Positions 8,901 to 15,084 of a DNA stretch of 32,787 nucleotides are shown here, one piece after another. Position numbers and translations under genes: made by a program. The DNA is from Anaerolineales bacterium. GTDB lineage: Bacteria > Chloroflexota > Anaerolineae > Anaerolineales > UBA11858. Numbering within the stretch: position 1 is the first letter of the stretch; each line of letters opens with the position of its first letter. Under the pieces are notes generated by a model that saw only the letters and a program-made list of their open reading frames with translations, was not told the DNA's origin and did no database searches. The stretch covers positions 1 through 32,787 of the forward strand of contig JADHXE010000014.1 of NCBI GenBank assembly GCA_016783125.1, written 5' to 3'.

Positions 8901-9199
8901 GGTCAACTCGACAGAGTGGTGAGCTAAAAGAGATGTATATACAAGCCCTTACGAAACTTGCAGGCTGGGAGGCTGATCGCCATCATTATGTTGAGGCCAT
9001 TGCCTATTATGAAAAAGCGCTTGAAGCAGATCCCTATCGCGATGATATCCATCTTGATCTGCTGAAGAGTTTTGCAAATTCTGGGGCACCTACAAGGGCG
9101 AAAGCGCACTTTCAGACTTATCGGGACTTACTACGCAAGGAATTAAAAACAGAACCCTCAGCAGAACTCCAAGATTTCTACGATCACCTATCTAAATGA
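5978..9199 (+). CDS. MalT-like NTPase-TPR transcriptional regulator with C-terminal BTAD (SARP-type) DNA-binding domain
   Basis: A 1073-aa cytosolic regulator. The N-terminal STAND NTPase has Walker A APAGYGKTT (residues 40-48) and Walker B LMLDDYH (128-134). The middle (about 370-800) is alpha-helical with repeated TPR-like units such as ALNNVGYVNYQIGNYTEAWRAYEEAL. From about residue 829 a winged-helix plus BTAD module follows (RAFGSRQVRLN, KWRSSGARALFFYIV, then ALEADPYRDDIHLDLL and KTEPSAELQDFYDHL), instead of the LuxR helix-turn-helix of true MalT. In this class the NTPase/TPR part senses a ligand and oligomerises. The ATG at 5978 has GGAAG upstream. A terminator lies at 9401. It is immediately followed by a repeat and a secreted-peptide operon that it could control or sense; that link is inference. 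Confidence 0.9.
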   Translation: MSILITKVSLPERRKDVLRRVRLVDALHQNLHRKMTFISAPAGYGKTTLLVDFASDVDAIVCWYHIGPDDTDLNSFAQHLVAAFRQKFPRFGDELIDTFHTSGALAPQDIAAEIINEIVVHIDDYCVLMLDDYHLVGENQIIVDFIEVLLAHLPDQVRIVIASRSIYGVPSATLYVRDEFTTIGAKDLRFRADELQALIRQSHHFIISDEQAAELAARSDGWIVAIMLAIRTMKHGALPKFDEAVDQVYAFLAEEVVNQQQPQLQEFLLATSILEEFDEALCNHLLRTLSSGDLLKELQERNLFVTRIETNQGVNYRYHQLFSDFLRKRLLEIDPEEMQNLHARAADWYRQQDAWEPAVRHILAANEPKKAARWMDLAATEFFVGGRQNIVTQWYDALVAMQLQNHAPCLLLYQAKMRINQSAFDDAEELLDIAEPKLKHGGDIDQMVNVIITRGMIRYFQGDFHIALALGDAAQKILTSEDRRESYWWCQADRLKGICLSYLNISDEALDCLQMAVSGFRSSLQETDLNHQRAQREHDLAETLNDMGVVCIRKGDMLEAQICFLDALEIKRRRRGNLGALSVALNNVGYVNYQIGNYTEAWRAYEEALENARLSGWNRVLVDVNNSRGDLLQDIEELDAAEISYSTAREIGEASNEQISLIDTYTGLSELERVRGNYQQAFHWLREAARCRNDTSESPTYQAGLGAIYLEMGQHELASEAFEQALKAWENLAQPQQEQVQGALLLGDAYFRQDQAHRALESLAKSLKWSAQLGYDQFLVVAGHRCQEFLTHAIQAWPDHPQLKSLVQRIEQLPTGLASLRDKAVPTEMPTIHLEIRAFGSRQVRLNSEPIPRSKWRSSGARALFFYIVYQEDVRKEDVGLEFWPEFSTAKISSNFHATLWRVRQALGEREIISFHDKQYFLNPSVTIWYDVAEFLMHVKHAEADELSPTKRTEHLRQAIALYQGDYLEDIYMDWSTRQSGELKEMYIQALTKLAGWEADRHHYVEAIAYYEKALEADPYRDDIHLDLLKSFANSGAPTRAKAHFQTYRDLLRKELKTEPSAELQDFYDHLSK

Positions 9200-9202
9200 G
9201 TT

Positions 9203-9356
9203 GGGTGCGTTTCAAATGACTTGAAAACCCTCCCGCAGGTTTTGCCGAGGTGTACAAACCGCACCCATTTACAGCAGGGGAACCGCTCTACGTTACCCCA
9301 TTTGACAACCTGCGGGAGGGTGATTGGAGCATCTCCAACTGAAATGAAACACACCC
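9203..9356. repeat. Composite inverted-repeat element with nested ~95-bp MITE-like unit (copy 1)
   Basis: The outer ends GGGTGYGTTTCA (9203-9214) and TGAAACACACCC (9345-9356) are inverted. The inner unit 9227-9321 has perfect 15-bp inverted ends ACCCTCCCGCAGGTT (9227-9241 and 9307-9321). A second copy of the inner unit lies at 29572-29665 and shares most of its interior, including CGCACCCATTTACAGCAGGG. It starts 4 bp after the stop of the regulator gene. No transposase is encoded, so mobilisation would need an enzyme in trans. Confidence 0.85.
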
Positions 9357-9400
9357 AAATGATTATAACTTGGGGCATTAGACCCACAAGGATGAAAGCG

Positions 9401-9431
9401 ATAGCTGCTCATTGGTTGAGCAGCTATTTTT
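9401..9431 (+). terminator. Intrinsic terminator
   Basis: A perfect ten-pair stem, ATAGCTGCTC with GAGCAGCTAT, around a seven-base loop is followed by a run of T. It would end transcripts of the large regulator and separate it from the small-peptide operon that starts at 9518. Confidence 0.88.
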
Positions 9432-9459
9432 TAATTCTCCGTCGTTCAGAGGTTCGTTC

Positions 9460-9498
9460 ATAGCTCATAGGATAAGCTATTGCCAACGTTTATCCTAT
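9460..9498 (+). promoter_or_regulatory. Overlapping alternative hairpins / possible operator before the peptide operon
   Basis: ATAGGATAA (9467-9475) pairs with TTATCCTAT (9490-9498). ATAGCT near 9460 can instead pair with AGCTAT near 9475, and the two helices are mutually exclusive. They lie between the terminator at 9401 and the ribosome site GGAGG of the 52-aa ORF. The 9-bp inverted repeat could equally be a protein operator. No confident promoter was seen in the 85-bp gap. Confidence 0.4.
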
Positions 9499-9517
9499 CA
9501 AACTATGGAGGTTTCTG

Positions 9518-9676
9518 ATGACGAAAACAGCATTTTACAAATTATCCAATATTCTTGCTCCAATGATCAGTCCTCAACTTCTCAGACTGATTCTGTTGGT
9601 GGGAATGCTGCTTGCCAGCCTATTTTTTCCGCAAGTAGTTTTTGCAGGACCATCAATCGGAGGTGTTGGGAGCTGA
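9518..9676 (+). CDS. Small secreted peptide precursor (52 aa), candidate signal peptide pheromone
   Basis: A short ORF preceded by TGGAGG seven bases upstream of its ATG. The product begins MTKTAFYKL, has a long hydrophobic stretch (LLRLILLVGMLLASLFF) and a typical signal-peptidase I site ending VVFA. Cleavage there would release only GPSIGGVGS, nine residues rich in Gly and Ser. No homologue is known to me. The layout resembles exported pheromone precursors encoded beside TPR-containing receptors in Gram-positives, and a TPR-containing regulator ends about 320 bp upstream. Alternatives are a bacteriocin-like or membrane-embedded microprotein. The ORF is convincing because of the ribosome site and clean signal peptide; the role is inferred. 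Confidence 0.72.
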   Translation: MTKTAFYKLSNILAPMISPQLLRLILLVGMLLASLFFPQVVFAGPSIGGVGS

Positions 9677-9716
9677 ACCGCGAAGTAACCAAGGTTATTT
9701 TAAAGCGTGGTAAACA

Positions 9717-9965
9717 ATGATAAATAAACTGCATCTAAACGCGATTGTTACTCAAGCACTGCTTGACAGCGAGTTTGAAAAATCTATTCTCAATGGAAAA
9801 CGAAAAGAATGCTTGGGGATGTTCAAATTAGACCAGGTTGAAGTAGACACCATCCTAGCCATTGACGCAGATGGTATTGATCAATTCATTCGCCAGATAG
9901 ATGCGTTGACACATCCCCCGACTGCTGGTTTATACAAAGGGTTATGCATGATGCCTAATCAATAG
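9717..9965 (+). CDS. NHLP/Os1348-type small protein (RiPP-leader-like)
   Basis: 82 aa. The pattern AIVTQALLDSEFEKSIL, then a spacer, FKLDQVEVDTILAIDADGIDQFIRQID, matches the nitrile-hydratase-leader-like layout as I remember it: a helix with 'LL-D-xF', then 'E...L.aID...l..f...l'. Such proteins, including the Os1348 group described from Oscillochloris, are common in Chloroflexota and resemble precursors of ribosomally made modified peptides. The C-terminal tail after the leader is short (LTHPPTAGLYKGLCMMPNQ) with one Cys. The ribosome site is weak. No maturation enzyme, transporter or peptidase is encoded nearby, so a true natural-product role is unproven. Confidence 0.72.
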   Translation: MINKLHLNAIVTQALLDSEFEKSILNGKRKECLGMFKLDQVEVDTILAIDADGIDQFIRQIDALTHPPTAGLYKGLCMMPNQ

Positions 9966-10001
9966 TTGGGGCCAGTGCCTTGAGATTTCAAAAATTAAGC
10001 G

Positions 10002-10247
10002 TTGGTGGAAAATCAGCGTTATTATTTATTGCTGCTCACCGATCCGGTCGAGGCACTGGCTACTGGATCCAACAGTGATCTATTTTATCTGGCTAGTGAG
10101 GAACAAGATTTAATCCTCTCCATTCGCGCCGCATCTCTAGCGGACTTCGCTATGCAATTGGCGACACACCAGAATGGAAATAATAAAAATGGCAATGGCA
10201 ATGGTAACGGTAGTTGGGGAAAGATGCGAGTTCACCAAAAAGTTTGA
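10002..10247 (+). CDS. Second NHLP/Os1348-like small protein, N-terminally short, Asn/Gly-rich tail
   Basis: About 80 aa from TTG at 10002 or GTG at 10005; an in-frame TAA at 9996 bars a longer start. It lacks the first leader helix but keeps 'LLTDPVEAL' and 'SEEQDLILSIRAASLADFAMQL', the second half of the NHLP-like pattern. Residues from about 57 form a low-complexity NGNNKNGNGNGNG stretch, then a short basic end. No good ribosome site is present. It may be a decayed paralogue of the 9717 gene or a separate leader-type peptide. It ends 28 bp before the likely start of the PAS/HD-GYP sensor. Confidence 0.5.
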   Translation: MVENQRYYLLLLTDPVEALATGSNSDLFYLASEEQDLILSIRAASLADFAMQLATHQNGNNKNGNGNGNGSWGKMRVHQKV

Positions 10248-10275
10248 CCGGTCATCATGGATATCTGATAGGCTT

Positions 10276-10812
10276 ATGGAGAAAAACGGTGATATCTCTC
10301 CGGCTGGTACACCCCTTGTCCAGTGGATGGTGGATAAGCAGGGTGTATTTACGCTATCTGAGGGGGAGGGGCTTGCAACGCTGGGTCTTGCACCGGGAGA
10401 GTTTGTCGGGAAGTCAATCTTTGATGTCTATGCCGATGTACCCCAGATTCTGGAGAATGTTCGCAGCGCCTTGGGAGGTCAGATAGTTGAAAGTACTGTA
10501 GAATTCACCGATATGGTGTGGGAGTGCCACTATTATCCCACTGGGGACCCCAACGGTGTAATTTCTGGGGTTGTTGGGACTGCGTTGAACATCACCGAAC
10601 AACGGAAACAAGTACAAGAGCAAGAAGTTGTTGTAAATTTTGCCGCAGCCCTGCGAACCGCCAGCACTCGCGCTGAGATGCCCCCCATCATCCTCGATAG
10701 AATAACCGATTTGCTGAAAGTTGATAATATGGCGCTGATTATCCGCAACCCATCTAATGGAACAATGACCATTGAGCGTGCACAAGGAATCTGGGGGGGG
10801 GGCGAACGGTAA
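10276..10812 (+). CDS. PAS domain plus start of GAF domain; 5' part of a frameshifted sensor
   Basis: This frame gives a PAS domain (TPLVQWMVDKQGVFTLSEG, PGEFVGKSIFDVY, then VVGTALNITEQRK before a linker helix) and the first half of a GAF domain (ILDRITDLLKVDNMALIIRN). It then runs into a stop just after a ten-G tract. The other half of the GAF domain continues in the +1 frame, so this is the N-terminal part of a PAS-GAF-GAF-HD-GYP protein. The ATG at 10276 is preferred because it begins next to the PAS fold and clears the upstream ORF; the open frame extends back to 10174. PAS domains sense small ligands, redox or partner proteins. Confidence 0.75.
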   Translation: MEKNGDISPAGTPLVQWMVDKQGVFTLSEGEGLATLGLAPGEFVGKSIFDVYADVPQILENVRSALGGQIVESTVEFTDMVWECHYYPTGDPNGVISGVVGTALNITEQRKQVQEQEVVVNFAAALRTASTRAEMPPIILDRITDLLKVDNMALIIRNPSNGTMTIERAQGIWGGGER

Positions 10813-12184
10813 AGCCTTTTCAATAGAAATGCATGCCCTGCTGGCTCAAAAATCCAAACAGATTGTTACCAGTGGTCAGGTGTATATTGACAGCGAGTTT
10901 TTACAAATGCCCGACTCCGGTGAAGTATTTGCTGTGGCTGGTATTCCGCTCATCGCACTGGAAAATGCTGTTGGCGTCCTGTGGGTAGGTCGGAATGCTC
11001 CCATTACGGAGGATGAAGTTCATCTACTCATTGCTATTGGTGACATGATCGCCAGCGCTCTCCACCGTGCGGCTGAACACGAACAGACAGAACGTCGTTT
11101 GCAACGCATTGCGGCTCTGCACGCCATTGATCAGGCCATCACCAGCAGCATGGATTTACGAGTCACTTTGAGCGTTCTGCTAGATCAAGTTGTACGGCAA
11201 TTAGAAGTAGATGCAGCCGATGTTCTCCTGAACGATACCCAACTACAGATGCTGAAATATGCCGAAGGGCGTGGTTTCCATTTCAACAAAACAAACAATA
11301 TGGCTCTACGATTGGGAGAGGGTTTAGCTGGGCGTGTAGCCCTGTATCGCCGCCTCATGAGCATCCCCAAGCTCTCTCAGTCCGAAAATACCATTATAAG
11401 AACCTCATTGATAGAAAGTGAAAAATTTGTTGCCTACTACGGTGTGCCATTGATCGCCAAAGGAAAGCTAAAAGGCGTTTTGGAGATATTCCATCGCAAA
11501 CCCCTGAATGTCGAAGCAGAGTGGATTGATTTTTTGGAAACACTGGCAACCCAAACTGCCATTGCGATAGACAGTGCTGAGCTGTTCAACGATATTCAAC
11601 AGTCAAATATGGAGTTAAATCTCGCATATATCGCTACACTGGAAGGCTGGGTTCGCGCCCTTGATCTACGTGATAAAGAAACCGAAGGTCATACACAACG
11701 CGTAACAAAACGAACTGTACAGTTGGCGCGATCAATGGGCATAAGCGAAGAAGAACTATTACATATGCATCGCGGCGCGTTGCTGCACGATATTGGCAAA
11801 ATTGGCATTCCCGATCATATCCTAAATAAAACCGGCCCCTTGACAGATGACGAGTGGAATCTAATGCACAAGCATCCCATCTATGCATATGAGATGCTCA
11901 ACAAGATTGACTTTTTGAAGCCTGCGTTAGATATCCCCTATTTTCATCATGAGAAGTGGAATGGCACTGGTTATCCCCAGGGTTTGGAGGGTGAACAAAT
12001 TCCTCTGGCCGCGCGTATCTTTGCTGTTGTTGATGTATGGGATGCATTGAGCTACGATCGTCCCTACCGCAAAGCATGGCCCCAAAAAGATGTGTATGAA
12101 TATGTCATTGGGCAAGCCGGAAAGCACTTTGATCCCCAAGTTGTGGAAACCTGGTTGGAAGTTTTCGAAATCCAAAAGCATTGA
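10772..12184 (+). CDS. GAF-GAF-HD-GYP cyclic-di-GMP phosphodiesterase; 3' part of the frameshifted sensor
   Basis: The frame contains the remainder of GAF1 (FAVAGIPLIALENAVGVLWVG), a full GAF2 (ALHAIDQAITSSMDLRVTLSVLLDQVV to AIAIDSAELF) and an HD-GYP domain with HRGALLHDIGKIGIPD, KHPIYAYEML, FHHEKWNGTGYP and FAVVDVWDALSYDRPYR. All metal-binding and GYP motifs are present, so c-di-GMP hydrolysis is likely. The first codons (TTG at 10772) have no ribosome site and lie in the other frame's coding sequence. The natural product is probably one protein starting at 10276 and joined by a one-base change in the G tract, about 636 aa. Confidence 0.85.
   Translation: MSVHKESGGGANGKAFSIEMHALLAQKSKQIVTSGQVYIDSEFLQMPDSGEVFAVAGIPLIALENAVGVLWVGRNAPITEDEVHLLIAIGDMIASALHRAAEHEQTERRLQRIAALHAIDQAITSSMDLRVTLSVLLDQVVRQLEVDAADVLLNDTQLQMLKYAEGRGFHFNKTNNMALRLGEGLAGRVALYRRLMSIPKLSQSENTIIRTSLIESEKFVAYYGVPLIAKGKLKGVLEIFHRKPLNVEAEWIDFLETLATQTAIAIDSAELFNDIQQSNMELNLAYIATLEGWVRALDLRDKETEGHTQRVTKRTVQLARSMGISEEELLHMHRGALLHDIGKIGIPDHILNKTGPLTDDEWNLMHKHPIYAYEMLNKIDFLKPALDIPYFHHEKWNGTGYPQGLEGEQIPLAARIFAVVDVWDALSYDRPYRKAWPQKDVYEYVIGQAGKHFDPQVVETWLEVFEIQKH
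10793..10802 (+). other. Ten-G homopolymer at the PAS-GAF/HD-GYP frameshift
   Basis: Ten consecutive G lie exactly where the reading frame of the GAF domain changes. With nine G the upstream frame reads straight into the downstream frame as GIWGG followed by ANGKAF. It may be a sequencing length error, a slippage-prone on/off switch, or programmed slippage. Confidence 0.85.
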
Positions 12185-12204
12185 AATAGAAAGTGGAGTG
12201 AACG

Positions 12205-12747
12205 ATGGCAACAACATCAGAACACAGTGAAAAGGATGTAATTTTGGAATCTAGAGCTCTTGATCTTAATGTGGCTCTGAGTGTACTCTTGGATCAAGTT
12301 GTGAAGCGATTAGAAGCCGATGCAGCCAGGATTTTCTTATGTAATGGCAAAAACAATACACTAACCTATGCTGCCGGGCATGGTGTTCAGCGCATAAATC
12401 CAGAAGAAGACAGCCTTCGATTTGGGGAGGGTTTGGCTGGGCATGTAGCATTGAGACGCCGCCCATTTCATACAAAAGACTTGTCGCACCCTGACCATTC
12501 TCTCGTATACAACTCGCGAATTGAGTGTGAGCGTTTTACATCCTATTGTGGTGTGCCGCTCACTTTCAAAGGAAGGCTAAAGGGGGTTTTGGAAGTTTTT
12601 CACTGCCAATCCTTGTATATGGATAGAAGGTGTTTCGATTTTTTGAATGACTTAGCTGGGGAAATAGCCATCGCTATTGATAGTGCTGAACAATTTGATC
12701 GTATTCTTGTTTCAAATAACGATTCGGGTGTGTTTCAAACGAGTTGA
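12205..12747 (+). CDS. Stand-alone GAF-domain protein, truncated paralogue of the upstream GAF2
   Basis: A 180-aa GAF protein with ribosome site GGAGTG. It parallels GAF2 of the preceding sensor almost throughout: LSVLLDQVV, LxEADAA, GEGLAGxVALxRR, YCGVPLTFKGRLKGVLEVFH, AIAIDSAEQF. The match stops where the sensor continues into its HD-GYP domain. The last codons (SGVFQTS) come from a dispersed repeat (12726-12750). It therefore looks like a tandem duplication that lost its output domain; it might still bind ligand or compete for dimer partners. It starts 20 bp after the sensor gene, and both share the terminator at 12794. Confidence 0.82.
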   Translation: MATTSEHSEKDVILESRALDLNVALSVLLDQVVKRLEADAARIFLCNGKNNTLTYAAGHGVQRINPEEDSLRFGEGLAGHVALRRRPFHTKDLSHPDHSLVYNSRIECERFTSYCGVPLTFKGRLKGVLEVFHCQSLYMDRRCFDFLNDLAGEIAIAIDSAEQFDRILVSNNDSGVFQTS

Positions 12748-12750
12748 AAA
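12726..12750 (+). repeat. GGGTGYGTTTCA repeat copy covering a gene end
   Basis: Matches 9203-9227 at 22 of 25 positions, starting GGGTGTGTTTCA and ending GTTGAAAA. It supplies the final residues and stop codon of the GAF protein. Confidence 0.75.
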
Positions 12751-12793
12751 GTTCCGGAAATATCCGGTAGAGTGAGTCAACCCCAATAAGAGA

Positions 12794-12829
12794 CAAGCCC
12801 CTGGAAAAATCTCCAGGGGCTTGAATTTT
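12794..12829 (+). terminator. Intrinsic terminator between convergent GAF gene and groEL
   Basis: The perfect stem CAAGCCCCTGG/CCAGGGGCTTG (12794-12804 and 12813-12823) has an eight-base loop and is followed by AATTTTTT on the plus strand. It ends the sensor operon. On the minus strand the stem could also stop groEL transcripts, though that side lacks a good U-tract. Confidence 0.88.
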
Positions 12830-12854
12830 TTCTGATGTTGATGCGAAGAAAAGA

Positions 12855-14510
12855 TTACATCATCCCGCCCATGCCGCCTGGCATGCCACCAGGCATACCA
12901 CCAGGCATAGACGCTTCAGGCTCGGGGAGGTCAGTGATCAGGGCCTCAGTGGTCAGGATCATCGCAGCAATCGAAGCAGCGTTCTCCAGAGCACCACGAG
13001 TAACCTTGGCGGGATCGATCACACCGTCTTTCACCATGTCAACGAACTCTTCACTGAGCACGTTGAACCCAATATTGATGTCTTTCTTTTCTGCTTGCTG
13101 ACGGCGGACATTCTCCAGGATCACGGAGCCATCTTTACCAGCATTGGCAGCAATCTTGCGCAGGGGTACTTCCAGAGCACCCTTCACAATGTCGACGCCG
13201 ATCTGTGCATCAGGATAATTCATATTGAGATCATCAAGCACTTTCATAGCGTTGATCAGAGCAACTCCACCACCTGGGACAATGCCATCTTCCACAGCCG
13301 CGCGGGTAGCCGAGAGGGCATCTTCAACACGATGCTTTTTCTCTTTCAGTTCAGTCTCAGTAGCAGCGCCGACACCGATGATGGCCACGCCGCCGGAGAG
13401 TTTCGCCAGACGTTCTTGCAGTTTTTCGCTGTCGTAGTCGCTTGAGCTCTTATCGATCTCGATACGGATTTGGTCGATGCGGCCTTTGATGCCTTTTGCA
13501 TCACCCTTTCCGCCGACGATGGTTGTGTCATCTTTGGAGGAGACAATGCGCTCGGCGCTGCCCAAATCTTCAACGGTCACGCTGTCGAGCTTGCGGCCCA
13601 TTTCCTCGGTAATTACGGTGCCACCGGTCAGAATAGCGATATCCTGCAGCATAGCCTTACGGCGATCTCCGAATCCGGGAGCCTTGATGGCTAATACATT
13701 GATCATACCGCGCAGTTTGTTCAAAACCAGGGTGGCCAGTGCTTCGCCGTCGATATCCTCAGCGATGATAACCAGCTCGCGCTTGCCCATCTGAACCAGC
13801 TTTTCCAACACGGGGACGATATCCTGTGCGGCAGAGATTTTCTTGTCGTGGATCAGGATGTAGGGACTTTCGATACTGGCTTCCATTGCCTCGGGATCGG
13901 TGACGAAATAAGGCGAGAGGTAGCCGCGATCGAACTGCATACCTTCAACATACTCGGTCTCGAATTCCAGACCCTTGGATTCTTCGACGGTGATCACACC
14001 GTCTTTACCAACTTTGTCCATCACGTCAGCGATCAACTCACCAATCGAGCGATCCTGGGCGGAGATCGAAGCCACGTTACCTATTTCTTCTCTGGTGGTA
14101 ACTTCAATAGCCTGCTTGCTAATCTCTTCAGCGACGGCTTCTGAAGCAGCTATAATGCCCAATTTCAACAGCATTGGATTGGCGCCAGCAGCCAGGTTCT
14201 TCATACCAGCGGTCACAATGGCGTGAGCCAGAACGGTAGAAGTTGTGGTGCCATCACCAGCAATATCGTTAGTTTTTGTAGCAGCTTCTTTGAGAAGTTG
14301 GGCCCCCATATTCTCGAAGGGATCTTCTAATTCGATTTCTTTGGCGACAGTCACACCGTCGTGGGTGATGGTTGGGCTGCCGAACTTGCGATCCAGGGCA
14401 ACGTTGCGGCCTTTAGGACCCAGGGTTGTAATCACGGCGCTCGCCAGGGTATCGATACCTTTTTGAAGTTTGCGGCGAGCCTCTTCAGAAAAGACTAATT
14501 GCTTTGCCAT
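12855..14510 (-). CDS. groEL: Chaperonin GroEL (60 kDa)
   Basis: 551 aa, the tetradecameric folding chamber subunit. The N-terminus [22 protein letters not shown] motif [41 protein letters not shown], and [24 protein letters not shown] are present. The C-terminus ends in a long Gly-Gly-Met run typical of GroEL tails. The ATG has AAGGAG upstream. It lies 46 bp downstream of groES and shares the CIRCE-controlled promoter at 14868-14935. It is the only copy in the window. Confidence 0.98.
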   Translation of the reverse strand: MAKQLVFSEEARRKLQKGIDTLASAVITTLGPKGRNVALDRKFGSPTITHDGVTVAKEIELEDPFENMGAQLLKEAATKTNDIAGDGTTTSTVLAHAIVTAGMKNLAAGANPMLLKLGIIAASEAVAEEISKQAIEVTTREEIGNVASISAQDRSIGELIADVMDKVGKDGVITVEESKGLEFETEYVEGMQFDRGYLSPYFVTDPEAMEASIESPYILIHDKKISAAQDIVPVLEKLVQMGKRELVIIAEDIDGEALATLVLNKLRGMINVLAIKAPGFGDRRKAMLQDIAILTGGTVITEEMGRKLDSVTVEDLGSAERIVSSKDDTTIVGGKGDAKGIKGRIDQIRIEIDKSSSDYDSEKLQERLAKLSGGVAIIGVGAATETELKEKKHRVEDALSATRAAVEDGIVPGGGVALINAMKVLDDLNMNYPDAQIGVDIVKGALEVPLRKIAANAGKDGSVILENVRRQQAEKKDINIGFNVLSEEFVDMVKDGVIDPAKVTRGALENAASIAAMILTTEALITDLPEPEASMPGGMPGGMPGGMGGMM

Positions 14511-14556
14511 AGGTTTTTTACTCCTTACGTTATTACTCTTTACCGGCGGGGTAGCA

Positions 14557-14826
14557 TTACCCGACGAGAGCTAAGATGTCATCCTCACGCAAAATGAGAA
14601 CTTCTTTGTCGTCGATCTTGATCTCAGTGCCCGCGTACTTTGCGTACAGAACACGATCGTCAGCGGCGATTTTGCCCTCAACATCGGGGCCAACGGCCAA
14701 GACTTTACCTTGCTGCGGCTTTTCTTTCGCCGTGTCGGGCAATACGATACCACTGGCAGTCTTTTCTTCCTGCTCAATGGGTTCGATTACTACCCGGTCG
14801 CCAAGGGGTTTTACTGATAGAGCCAT
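14557..14826 (-). CDS. groES: Co-chaperonin GroES (10 kDa), short form
   Basis: 89 aa. [45 protein letters not shown] is the classical N-terminus with the mobile GroEL-binding loop, and [26 protein letters not shown] the C-terminus. Between VGP and RVLYAKYAG only about ten residues occur where most GroES proteins have about seven to nine more, so the roof beta-hairpin looks shortened. The ATG at 14826 is fixed by AGGAGGT four bases upstream; the frame extends to 14901 but there it would run through the CIRCE operator. First gene of the groES-groEL operon. Confidence 0.96.
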   Translation of the reverse strand: MALSVKPLGDRVVIEPIEQEEKTASGIVLPDTAKEKPQQGKVLAVGPDVEGKIAADDRVLYAKYAGTEIKIDDKEVLILREDDILALVG

Positions 14827-14867
14827 ACGAACCTCCTGTAAATTAAGACGGATTGATTTATTGCGTT

Positions 14868-14894
14868 TTAGCACTCTGTTAATGCGAGTGCCAA
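14868..14894 (-). promoter_or_regulatory. CIRCE operator (HrcA binding site)
   Basis: TTAGCACTC, nine bases, GAGTGCCAA: the inverted repeat of the CIRCE element with one mismatch to the consensus GAGTGCTAA. It lies just downstream of the -10 box, between the promoter and groES, where HrcA repressor blocks transcription until heat shock. No hrcA gene is in the window. Confidence 0.95.
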
Positions 14895-14906
14895 CAAACA
14901 CGCTAA

Positions 14907-14935
14907 ATCATACCGATGATTGAATTGAAAGTCAA
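14907..14935 (-). promoter_or_regulatory. groESL promoter TTGACT-17-TATGAT
   Basis: On the minus strand TTGACT (14930-14935) and TATGAT (14907-14912) are separated by 17 nt. The predicted start near 14900 puts the CIRCE element just inside the transcript. Confidence 0.8.
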
Positions 14936-15084
14936 GAGAGCGGAGGGGATTGTAATAAAATTCTTATACGATTCTGACATTCACGGATGCGCAGGCGCGC
15001 AGACGGGGGTTTGGGTTGGCTGCCGTGTTTGGGCACTGCACTCACCCCAAGGGCGTATACCGTAGGCCGTTCTGAAATTCCCCC

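Noticed and set aside
14827-14901. GroES N-terminal extension
   Set aside because: It would be translated from the CIRCE operator; AGGAGGT fixes the start at 14826.
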